A stretch of DNA of 20,101 nt, from the NCBI GenBank assembly GCA_028565635.1, contig JAOXYB010007345.1, positions 1 through 20,101 of the forward strand. The letters are read 5' to 3'. This DNA is from Phoronis ovalis (Eukaryota > Phoronida > Phoronidae). Positions 1 through 8,610 of this stretch are shown here, in pieces. The translations under genes were made by a program, and so were the position numbers. Within the stretch, counting starts at the first letter, position 1. Each line of letters opens with the position of its first letter. The notes under the pieces are model-generated. The model made no database searches and was not told the DNA's origin. It saw only the letters and a program-made list of their open reading frames with translations.

Positions 1-452
1 AATTACCATCATCCCAACATATATACATATCTATTTTTAAACTCAAATCTGTTCACATCCATGCCAATATATAACAAAAACAATTGCGGATCACTTTCAT
101 TGGCTCACTGGCGGCCATGTTTCTTCCTGAGATGGAAAATGGTCATGGAACAAACAGATGGTGCGTATCGATAAGCCGACTTTCCATTACAAATTGCCAT
201 TAGTCCGACACATAATATAATTGGTCGAAACTGCCTATTAACGTTAATAAATAATAAAATTAATTAAGGCAACGAATATAATTGTTCGGCCAAATTTATT
301 CACACATACTTTAAGTAAAATTTTAGCTAATTGATAGTCTAAACAAAAGTATACATATTTACAAAAGATACAACTTAAATTATGCCTCGATGGTGCAACT
401 CGGCGAATGTTGACGTCATATGATGATGGGAAACAAAAGGTGATTAGGGACA
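1..452. other. Left-edge intergenic AT-rich DNA
   Basis: No coding signal is seen on either strand. The only recognisable structure is a short, degenerate piece of the TCCGACAT repeat at 164-211, listed separately. The rest is AT-rich sequence without long ORFs or clear repeats. Confidence 0.6.
164..211 (+). repeat. Partial copy of the TCCGACAT-array left end
   Basis: This stretch starts with CGTATCGATA and runs through AGCCGAC, CCATTA and GCCATTAG to TCCGACAC. The same order of words is found at 510-560, where CGTATCGATA leads into TCCGACATCTCATTAA. It is therefore a second, decayed and shorter copy of the array end, in the same orientation and about 345 bases upstream. It could be an older insertion or a partial duplication of the element start. 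Confidence 0.6.
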
Positions 453-475
453 GTACCCCGGCGGGAGGGGGGTAC
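453..475. repeat. GTACCCC/GGGGTAC hairpin
   Basis: GTACCCC at 453-459 pairs perfectly with GGGGTAC at 469-475 across a 9-base GC-rich loop. It stands out in AT-rich flanks and lies just outside the TCCGACAT array, so it may belong to the same repeat family. Confidence 0.6.
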
Positions 476-519
476 TCGACAAAAAAGTTGCTAGGGGTGT
501 GCGGGGTACGTATCGATAG

Positions 520-615
520 TCCGACATCTCATTAATTCGCCATCTCATTAGTCCGACATCCCACTAGTCAGACATCATATTAGTCCGACATCCCATTAAT
601 CCGACATCTAATTTT
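520..615 (+). repeat. Six tandem 16-bp TCCGACAT units (left array)
   Basis: Six consecutive 16-base units start at 520, 536, 552, 568, 584 and 600, with consensus TCCGACATCYCATTAG. Units 2 and 4 carry substitutions (TTCGCCAT and TCAGACAT), and the last decays into ATTTT. No length change breaks the 16-base register. The array is not a multiple of three and is not coding. Confidence 0.85.
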
Positions 616-2186
616 TTAGCATCTCGTTCTCATCAACAACTCCTGTAAAATTTATGTCCGAAACAAACCGCTGGTGGACTTCTAAACTCTCGTGAAGGAT
701 TGCATCGCATCTTAACTGCAACTTACCTATGTTCAGTCCCTGTATAACAATATGTTCAGCGTTGATTTTTTAATCATGGAACTATAGATGCTCTAAATTT
801 TGTATTTTTAATTCCAAAATAACTACGCCTATTTCAGGCTAAAATGTTTTGTATATATCAATCACATATTTTAGTCCAAAACTGAATCATACTTTTAAGC
901 CATGAGACCTTTCAATCTTGTCACAAGACCTTCATCAGTCGTACTGATCGAATGAACATTTATGCTGATGTATTATATACATGTTCCAAAAACAAATCGC
1001 GAAAACTACTATCAGTAAAAACTGGTAATATAATGCAGTTCTATATAATGAGCATCTTACCATCAATTTTTACTCCCTGTGCTATATGTCTTCTAAGTCG
1101 CATTTAATACTTTTATTTAGTTTATTAATTACTTGTCAAGTATGATCTAAAAAAATCGTAAAAGTCATTACGTTAAAGCGCTTACCGGTGCTGTTACGTG
1201 TGGCTGCACATGAAGTAGAGCATTTTTTTTCAAATTAAGCTCTGCGCTATTATTGACTGCGTTCTACAGTATTGAATCATACGCAATAATTTTATTTTCA
1301 TAAAAAAAACAACATTATATGCTGTTTAGAACACCTATAGCCCATGTTTACATTTTAACGTAACAATAAAGACATTTCCTTTCTAATGCTTGTTCGAAAG
1401 GATGAAAAATCCAATTTTAGTTTATCTTTTAACAAATGCTGTTGCAAAATCAGTATTTTTTTAAAACCAAAACGTTATTTATTCAGTATTCAGTAGCCAC
1501 ATTTCCTTTATTTTATGAAGTTCAAAGTGAGGAAAAAAGGGAAAATTACATTTACTGAAATGATAGTATGTAGAATTTTTTTAAAATGTATCAGTTAGAC
1601 TAATAAATTTTAACAACTAAGAAATTTTAAATAATTTTGTGTTCAGTTAATTAAATGTATAGTAAATTTACATTATTATGGGAAGGCAGAAAACTTGCTG
1701 TACACAGGTGTTCATAATTTAATTAGCTGCAGTTTTCATATTTTTCTTACTTTATTCGGTATTCACTTTTCCTGTGCGCTCTTTTAGTAATATTATGCTT
1801 TAGTGCTATTTGCAATTAGTGTGTTTTTTTTGTCTAAAATCGATGCAATGTATAGTAGAACGGATCTGTTCAGGAAAACTACAGGTTAGAGGAAAAACAG
1901 TGTCGTCCTACAATAATATAATGCTAAGAGTGGGGTCGTCAGTATGGCGTATCAGTCAAGTTGTACATGGGCATATCTGTGCGAATTCACTTGGATTAGA
2001 AAGTTAAAAAAATATGAATTCAATACTCAAGAGGTTTCTGAATGATAACAACGTAATGAATATTGTCAAAAAGAGTACCGTATAACTTTTAATTAGTGGA
2101 TTGCATTGTTCGAACGTATAACATTTTGTGATGATTACTTTCAGCTCTAAGTTAGCAAAGCGTCTGTCAAAAATTGGTTATTTATT
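616..2186. other. AT-rich interior between the inverted arrays
   Basis: No gene is recognised. The longest open stretch (1810-2007, plus) gives a 65-residue peptide without recognisable motifs and is likely chance. Two adjacent small hairpins lie at 916-948 (TCTTGT/ACAAGA and ATCAGT/ACTGAT). Long T and A runs are common. Confidence 0.55.
916..948. repeat. Two adjacent short hairpins
   Basis: TCTTGT-C-ACAAGA (916-928) is a 6-bp stem with a 1-base centre. ATCAGT-CGT-ACTGAT (934-948) is a 6-bp stem with a 3-base loop. They are separated by five bases inside the interior of the array-bounded element. Confidence 0.5.
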
Positions 2187-2237
2187 GTCGGACTAATGGG
2201 ATGTCGCACTAATGAGATGTCGGACTAATGGGATGTC
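2187..2237 (-). repeat. Right TCCGACAT array, interrupted by the MITE
   Basis: Three 16-base units, GTCGGACTAATGGGAT and close variants, start at 2187, 2203 and 2219, followed by GTC at 2235-2237. They are the reverse complement of the left array. The array resumes as GTCGGACTATCGAG at 2683 after the inserted MITE, which shows the MITE landed inside a pre-existing array. Confidence 0.8.
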
Positions 2238-2680
2238 CAGGCCCGTCAGACACTTTTTTAAAAGGGGGGTGCGTTTGTGGTGTTTTTGGAATTACCGATT
2301 TCTGAAAATATCAGTTCAGTAATCCAAAAAAGGTTGCTGAAAGGTGTCCGTGCTGCCAGAAGAAATTGACAAGCAAAAAAAAAGAAAAAAATTCCATTCC
2401 TATTGTAACAATCCGCCCAGAACAAGTGTTCACGTCATAACAAAAGTTCCAAAGGGGGCCCGGCTGCCAGGTGCGCATGTTTTCCTGTCAATTCAATAGG
2501 GGCGCGCGTTACTATTTCAAAAGGGGGATGCGTTTACTGTTTCAAAAGGGGAGTGCGTTAACATTACGTTAATGGTCCTCCCATTTCAAAAGGGGGTGCG
2601 TTATCATTACATATGTTCCTTCCATTTCAAAAGGGGGGGTGCATTCGCACCCAACGCACCCTCTCCATCTGACGGGCCTG
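2238..2680. mobile_element. 443-bp MITE with 13-bp perfect TIRs
   Basis: CAGGCCCGTCAGA at 2238-2250 is the exact inverse of TCTGACGGGCCTG at 2668-2680. The flanks are ATGTC on the left and TTGTC on the right, which may be a 5-base target duplication with one change; an 8-base duplication is not seen. CAGG-type termini resemble hAT-derived MITEs, but the superfamily is not proven. The right half contains four copies of TTTCAAAAGGGG(G)..TGCGTT starting at 2515, 2540, 2584 and 2625, with a fifth degenerate one near 2257. A hairpin, GGGTGC-ATTC-GCACCC, sits at 2637-2652. There is no coding capacity. Confidence 0.75.
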
Positions 2681-2732
2681 TTGTCGGACTATCGAGCTGA
2701 CCCCGGTGTGGGGCCCAGGTTAAACAACCCTG

Positions 2733-2888
2733 ACCCTGTGGTAATAAAGATCACCAAAAATATACCCTGTCGTAAAAAACTCTCCCGAAATGGATACCCG
2801 GTGTAAAATTTCCTTGTAAATTATATGCCCTATGGTAAATAAATATGGAAAAATTTACGAACCTTAATTTTTCATACCTTGTGGTAAA
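2733..2888 (+). repeat. Degenerate TACCCTGTGGTAAA repeat cluster
   Basis: Five related words occur at 2733 (ACCCTGTGGTAA), 2763 (TACCCTGTCGTAAA), 2795 (TACCCGGTGTAAA), 2826 (TGCCCTATGGTAAA) and 2875 (TACCTTGTGGTAAA), spaced about 30-50 bases apart. This looks like an old satellite-like array or the body of a repeat flanking the array-bounded element. The minus-strand ORF across it (2751-2954) is an artefact of the repeat. Confidence 0.55.
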
Positions 2889-3162
2889 TGCATTTTCCAA
2901 GAAATACACATATTGGGCGGCACATATGTATAGTGAAATCAATTGTGTACTCATACAAGTAAACGTTTTTAACCAACTTATATAGAATCAGTTTTTTTTA
3001 ACTCACTAGGTCACAAAACATATTCTTTGATAGCTCGATTGCAACGTAACTTGGATCTAAATTTTTACTTCGGTCAGTAGATGAAGATTTGTAGTGAAAC
3101 GCTTGACAGAATCCAAAAGTATATGCCAAAAATTCTGTTTTGGAATCCATATGCTTCCTTTT

Positions 3163-3316
3163 GTTCCATAATATAAAGAGCCGAATTTTTGCAATAGCTT
3201 AAGAAAAAAAAGGAAATGTCCACTAAAACACAAACATCAAAGTGAAAACGGGATGGCGACTTAACATGAAATTGTACATTTCGAATTTTGTACAATACAC
3301 AGTTACTTACAAAAAG
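3163..3316 (-). repeat. Dispersed repeat, copy A (inverted relative to copy B)
   Basis: Read on the minus strand, this segment matches the plus strand at 4209-4346 in order: ACTGTGTATT, AAATTC, GTC(G)CCATCCCG, TTTTCACT, GTTTTA, TTTCTTAA, GCAAAAATTCG, CTCTTTAT and ATTATGGAAC. The match fades at both ends. It explains part of the long minus-strand ORF at 3074-3553, which I do not regard as a gene. Confidence 0.7.
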
Positions 3317-4208
3317 TACTAAAACTAGTGGGCGACAGTTTAACATTGAAAACAGTATTCTCATCAGATGTCGCTGCACACAGCTAAGCGGGTAGCTAAA
3401 AGAGCCCAGTGTAAGGGATTTCATAAGATACAATACTGTTCTGCGTGTGTACTTTATTATGTCGTTCATTTTAAAAAATGTGTGCAACTCATTTATATGT
3501 TTTAAATGTCCATTTTCAGAATTAATTTCTAAAATATACTTTTTCCAATACATTAAAAGGATTGTCAGTGAAAAAAATGTAGAAAAAATATTCTCAATTT
3601 ATGAATAAATTATTTATTTATTACTATTAGCAGTTTTAATGATATTCTGTTAACTTTTGACGTTCTTACCACTGGATAGTTTAAACTGCATATGAGCTTT
3701 CATCGTAGTTTTTCATGTTGGTGTAATTTTAAAATAGATTCAATAATGTTTTTCGCATACGTGGATAGCACAGCTTTGCGAGGCATTGGTAGTTTTGAGC
3801 TATAGCTAGTTGTCACGTTGTTAAAACAAGTCGAGTTGTTACAGCAAGTCAATAGCTCAGAAGCATGCTAACTTAGTGAAAACGGCGAGTTGACAAGTCG
3901 ACAATCCGCCGCTTTTGTCCAAATAACATATGTCGAGTTGTCGACTGGAATTCTTTTTACAACTCAACAACACGTAATTTTTACTAAACTAGCTTTTTGT
4001 CGAAATGTTGAATGGTTTTAAACACGAGTACAACTCAGAGCCAGCATAAGGCATTGTGTGTACAGACCAATTATGCGAGGGTCCTCTTCTAAGATGCTTC
4101 TCGGGTAATTGGCCGTAATTGGGAAGTCAATGGTTCTTTACCTGGACACTAAATAATTAGTATACAAATGACGGCAGTACTAATCATATGTCAAAATCAT
4201 TTGTTAGC
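3317..4208. other. Intergenic DNA between inverted repeat copies
   Basis: No gene is seen. Around 3829-3960 the word GTCGA recurs, with a 9-bp inverted repeat AGTCGACAA (3896-3904) and TTGTCGACT (3938-3946) that could form a stem with a 33-base loop. Confidence 0.5.
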
Positions 4209-4346
4209 GTTTTTTTTTGTGAGATACTGTGTATTTCAAAAATTCAAAGTCACCATCCCGCTTTCACTCTGTTGTATGTATTTTAATGGATGTTTTATTT
4301 TTCTTAAATTATCGCAGAAATTCGATTCTTTATACATTATGGAACT
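4209..4346 (+). repeat. Dispersed repeat, copy B
   Basis: This is the plus-strand counterpart of 3163-3316, about 0.9 kb away in opposite orientation. Shared words include GCCATCCCG/ACCATCCCG, TTTTCACT/TTTCACT and TTATGGAAC. The short plus-strand ORF at 4168-4407 lies over it and has no recognisable protein features. Confidence 0.7.
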
Positions 4347-4926
4347 AAGCGTAGTGTCACCGTGCAACACCACACAATCGAGAGTCGGTATAAACCAGAT
4401 TGCTTAAATAATAATATCAGCTGTGGTTTTATATTCATTAGTTATAATGTGAATAATATTTAAATTTATTACAAGAAATAAACTGGTTTCTGTTAAATAA
4501 CTACGGGTAACTGTAAAAATGGTATCACATGGTAAAAAGAGCACTTTAATGTAAAGTGCCAATAATCATTCGAGTCAGTAAGTATTGCGTGCACTAATTT
4601 TCCAAATCTATTTTACAACAGAAAGTTAGCAATTGGACATAAAAAATTAATAAATCCTACTTAGAATTAATCAATCCTACAATATTAGTGCTATCGAAGA
4701 AGCCCGCCTTTGAGAAAAACACAATTTTACCTATAAATATATTATTTGAAACTCATCTTATTTATAAAGATTAGGAGAAGCTGATAGTCTCTCCATTATA
4801 GAATTATCTGAAGCGTTGCGTCACCTACGTCACAGGTTAAAATTTTGTTTTTCACATTTTCAAAATTCTCAGTAAAGCTTGTTCGCGTGTCACAGCGATC
4901 GAGAATATCAGTTTGTGCCTTCGGAA
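4347..4926. other. Region 3' of the Tctex1 gene
   Basis: This probably holds the 3' untranslated part and flank of the minus-strand Tctex1 gene. No canonical AATAAA was found on the minus strand here. The one structure noticed is a perfect hairpin at 4541-4559. Confidence 0.45.
4541..4559. repeat. Perfect 8-bp hairpin
   Basis: GCACTTTA (4541-4548) pairs fully with TAAAGTGC (4552-4559) around the loop ATG. It lies about 370 bases past the Tctex1 stop codon, so it could be in that transcript's 3' UTR if the UTR is long. No further stem extension is visible. Confidence 0.55.
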
Positions 4927-5514
4927 TTATTCATGGTATGTTCCATACACTGTCGCACAACAAAATATTGTTTCGTTTTCAAAATTATAAGAAACGAAAT
5001 TATCAAGTTTTTCATCCCATGAACATCGACTACCAATATGTAATCCTTGATCTTTTTTCTCGCCAATTGTAACCAAAGCAATTACTTTATATCTATCAAA
5101 GTTTAGACATTTAATTTTGTCTTTTATTTCGTCACTAAGACTCTTGCACAGTTTTTTACATAGTAACGGACTGTAGACATTAGATTCGCTAAGTCGGTTA
5201 TGTATTACTGCTTGAATAACATTTGCCGCCCTCTGCTGGTCAAACTTTTTCGTTGGCTCCATACGATATGTTGGTTCCTTCTTTATATTACGGGCTATAC
5301 TCGATTGCATGCTACTTCGAGTGCTAAGCCGATTCTTCAAACCACGTATTAGCCTTCTAGAGGCAAGTAACCCGACCAAGGATGGGTCCGAAGAATGAGA
5401 CTCTCCAGAAACACTATTTCTCGATGATAACATTGTATTGGCTTTACTTGTTTGTAAATCATCACCATCATCCTGTGTCAGTCTTGCTGCCAGAACTCTT
5501 TTGAACATAGCCAT
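4927..5514 (-). CDS. Tctex1 domain-containing dynein light chain (DYNLT4/DYNLT5-like)
   Basis: The product is 195 residues, encoded in one uninterrupted frame. Residues 1-80 are polar, rich in Ser and Arg, and likely disordered. Residues 81-195 form a Tctex1 domain: PTYRMEPTKKF, a helical segment through VIQAVIHNRL, LCKSLSDEIKDKI, the strand RYKVIALVTIGE, then GLHIGSRCSWDE, DNFVSYNFENETIF and the C-terminal ATVYGTYHE. This order and the YG.Y.E ending are typical of the family formerly called TCTEX1D. Family members are light chains or relatives bound to dynein intermediate chains, several with ciliary roles; the subunit here is not determined. The start is the first Met of MAMF; a second Met at residue 3 is possible. 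The size fits the vertebrate relatives. A TATA-like site lies about 60 bases upstream. The lack of introns could mean a DYNLT4-type single-exon gene or a retrocopy, but the frame is intact. Confidence 0.87.
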   Translation of the reverse strand: MAMFKRVLAARLTQDDGDDLQTSKANTMLSSRNSVSGESHSSDPSLVGLLASRRLIRGLKNRLSTRSSMQSSIARNIKKEPTYRMEPTKKFDQQRAANVIQAVIHNRLSESNVYSPLLCKKLCKSLSDEIKDKIKCLNFDRYKVIALVTIGEKKDQGLHIGSRCSWDEKLDNFVSYNFENETIFCCATVYGTYHE

Positions 5515-5571
5515 ATTTACCGATTTTTTGAGAACTTTCAGGGTTTTTTTATAAATTGTAACATAGATATT

Positions 5572-5579
5572 TATTTATA
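5572..5579 (-). promoter_or_regulatory. TATA-like box of the Tctex1 gene
   Basis: On the minus strand this reads TATAAATA within CCTATATAAATAAAT, about 58-65 bases before the start codon. It would give a short 5' UTR of about 30 bases if it works at the usual distance. AT-rich background makes chance matches common. Confidence 0.35.
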
Positions 5580-5599
5580 TAGGCGTTGCATTAGTCGAA

Positions 5600-8552
5600 C
5601 GTAGCTTTTATCAAGATTTATTGCTGAAAAATCGATGTTGTTATTGTTTGTTGTATTGAATATTACATGCATATGCTGCGCTCTTGCAATACCCTTTTAC
5701 TACTAGCAATTTATGTTAAGCGTCGCTGTGCCCTTCGGTGTGGAATGGTACTATAATATAGGCTTGAGCCTTTTGTTAAACTTCTTTCTGGCGGAAATAT
5801 AATGTTAATTTGTTTGTAATGTTCAATTATCTACAACTGCTTTCGATAATTCACATGAAGAAATATTTGGCTTCTTGCCTGCGATGTAGGCACAGAAAAT
5901 CGTGTGTAGTTAACTTTTTAATCCCGCGTTCTAAGCTTCTCTGCTAATATTGACGCACTTTTACACTCTCGTCTCGGCAGTAAACAAAACCGTGTGTAAA
6001 CTTCTGAAATAAAGATGTAAAAAAATTTAACTATTATTTTATGACATTAAAACTCACTTTGAACAGACTTTTACATCATTTAATTAATCTAACTGGACAT
6101 AGTAAAAGAAAAAACTATAACAAATACGCCAGAAGTTGTACCCCTCTTATACCAAAGTGTCCTATAAATCAACCACATTCTTATAACCGATATTTATTTC
6201 AATATAAATGTAAACCTATTGTATTCCTCATTTCTCTTGACAGCCTAAAAAGCTCACCTTAGCTATATCACCGGTCACTGAAAACGAAAAAAAAACGCAT
6301 CCTATAACACATATGAGGTTATTCCCCAGGAGTGCTGGTAACTACTCGAGATGTATCAAGACCATGATAATATAAGGGATCATCAATATTTTTCAACAAG
6401 TTTCTTCACTTTCAAGGACACCATGTACCAGCTCAGTTTCAAACAATAAGTGTTTATTTAAAAATTAAACTAGAAGTGTTTTCGGTGAAATTTGATAGAT
6501 TTGATATTTTGAAGTTGTAAATGTTAAGTTGTTTTTCTCTTACGAAAAAAAATAATTATTTTAGATTATATGTACTTTTACTAAATAAATCAAAATAATC
6601 TGATTTTTATTCAACCACGATTTTTTTTCAGATAAAAAATACACAACGTCCAGATATCACGTCACATTTTTTATTTTCACTCCCATATTTTATGTGCTAT
6701 ATTATGTTATCTGCAACATTATTGGTAAATGGTACTAGACAAATTAACTCTAATAAATTCTTAATTAACTCTAATAAATTCTTAATTAACTCTAATAAAT
6801 TCTTGAACAGCATTATCAGCCATTGTTCAACTTTGAAAAGGACGTTATTGCATTTGTCTCTCTGGGGCTCATTTTCATCTCCAGCAGTCAAACAACCACA
6901 CCTGCTTGACAGTACATAAATTACTTGGATACCAATCCATTGCTTCCCCCTCCCCGAAATGAATGACAAAACTCTACCAGGTATTTGTTTAGCTGTTATT
7001 TTCCTCATATGTGATAAGACATCTTCAGATTTTAAAAAATGAGAAAATTGTTCATTGAAAACAAAATCCGAATTTCATGATTTGCATCCGGACTTTTTGA
7101 TTAAAGCGGGTGATAAGTGAATTGTTGAGTTACTTTACAAACTCGTTTTTCAACTAGTTAACAATACTACAAACCTCAACACTACCTGTTGATGCAGTTA
7201 ACTGATGTCTTGTTTTTTTCTCCTTTCGAAAAAATTGGCATGGATATCACAAGTTTAAAACTTCGTTCTTCATGTGTCCACTACATCTGATTACCTGTGT
7301 AGCACGGTATTTTAATAGGCGCATTACCTCAGGCTTCGTAACTATAACAATACCCTTCATAGCAACGACTGTTAATGTACATAGTGTCTAGATTTTCTTT
7401 TTCATCGCGTGTTTTTCCACTTAATTTACTAGGAAAACGTTTTCCTTTCTTTAGGTTGCACACATATTGTCATTAAATTTGAAAGACTTTTTATAATTGA
7501 TAGAATGATGGTAAATATTATTTTTATCATTATTAAAGGGTGATCTAAGATCGGAGCATGCAAAACACATTAGTTTATTTTGTCAGTACGCTGTAATATT
7601 TTACTCAAAACTCTTAAACGTGGAAATAAGGTTTCTTGTAAAAATTATTTTCTAGACGTTTCAAAAATGAACTCACTGTCAGAATGTATATTTAAAATTT
7701 TATGTTCAAACCTAGAAGAATCTGACCGTAAAAAATTTATTGTGTCGCCATTTACCATTCCTCCTTCCCACGTACAATTGTCAGTAAACGTTTTCCGGTA
7801 TACATATCGTTTATTCTTAACTCATGCTTTTCCACAATTGATATGTAAGAGATAATTTTGTATCACTTTGTTAATAAAAATTAAGTTTTGTTACCTAAAG
7901 GAAAAAAACTTCGAATTTTTCATAGAGAATCTTGATATAATAATTCGAATAAAAGATGAAAAGAAAATGTCACACCAGTCCTATGAACTTGATATCTTTA
8001 AACATTTACTTACCAATTTATATTGCTGTTTGTTTTTACTAAACGGCGTTAACGTTACATACGAAAACCATTACAGAACACATGCTTAATAAAGTTAGGT
8101 ACCGTGATGATACAATTCAATATTAAATATACAATCGATATTTTAATGCGCGCACTTGGCAACTATTTACTTGAGGCAAATATTACAAACAAATATGTTT
8201 GGCTTATCAATTTGGTGCTATGTTTACTCAGATATAATATTAACTACTTGATCTATTCAATAAGTCAATTAGGTATTAAAAAATCTGCAATATCCTTATA
8301 AATGTTCATTTCATACGAGTCTTGTGACTTTTTCTGTTTTATAAATTAAGAAACCCCAGGACTGATATTTTGCCAGATGTGTATATTTTATCTAGTGTGA
8401 TTTATATCTAGCTTAGATAATGTTCGATTTTTCTCTCTCTCATTCCCTCTTGTTGTTGATGAACAGCTTTTAAGAGTATAGTAGGAAGTAGCATATAGAC
8501 AGTAAATAATAAATCATGAATATACAAAACTTCATAAATAATTTTTCAATAA
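5600..8552. other. Intergenic region without a convincing gene
   Basis: Nothing in this stretch can be assigned to a known protein family. The 21-bp tandem repeat at 6742-6804 explains the ORFs found on both strands there. Three successive plus-strand ORFs at 7580-7855, 7868-8089 and 8104-8301 have no family motif I recognise. Long T/A runs dominate elsewhere. Confidence 0.5.
6742..6804 (+). repeat. 21-bp tandem repeat, three perfect copies
   Basis: The unit AATTAACTCTAATAAATTCT plus T starts at 6742, 6763 and 6784, with three identical copies. As 21 is a multiple of three, it keeps frames open on both strands and gives repeat peptides (for example LINSNKF on plus and NLLELIK on minus). Identity between copies implies a recent expansion. 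Confidence 0.9.
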
Positions 8553-8558
8553 TTTATT
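8553..8558 (-). terminator. Poly(A) signal AATAAA of the serine protease gene
   Basis: On the minus strand AATAAA occurs in ATTATAATAAATTATTG, about 53-58 bases after the protease stop codon, a usual spacing for a short 3' UTR. Confidence 0.6.
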
Positions 8559-8610
8559 ATAATGTTAAACTTGCATTATTAAATTAATTACAAGAACACA
8601 TGAATTCATT

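Larger units (their letters stand above)
503..2706. mobile_element. Composite element bounded by inverted TCCGACAT arrays
   Basis: The left end reads CGGGGTACGTATCGATAG followed by six TCCGACAT units (520-615). The right end, read on the minus strand from 2706, is CCGGGGTCAGCTCGATAG followed by TCCGACA and, after an interrupting MITE, by more units of the same array (2187-2237). The two ends are thus related inverted repeats about 2.2 kb apart, roughly 1.76 kb once the MITE is discounted. The internal sequence (616-2186) carries no recognisable transposase, so this would be a non-autonomous element with repetitive termini. Exact boundaries and target-site duplications could not be fixed. Two independent arrays that happen to face each other is the alternative. 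Confidence 0.5.

Noticed and set aside
503-620. CRISPR array
   Set aside because: The 16-base units are directly adjacent with no unique spacers, and the context is clearly animal genomic DNA.
3074-3553. 159-residue minus-strand ORF
   Set aside because: It overlaps the inverted dispersed repeat (3163-3316), has a composition expected from translated AT-rich DNA, and shows no domain motif.
4845-5072. Plus-strand ORF opposite the Tctex1 gene
   Set aside because: It is antisense to a clearly conserved Tctex1 domain and has no motif of its own.
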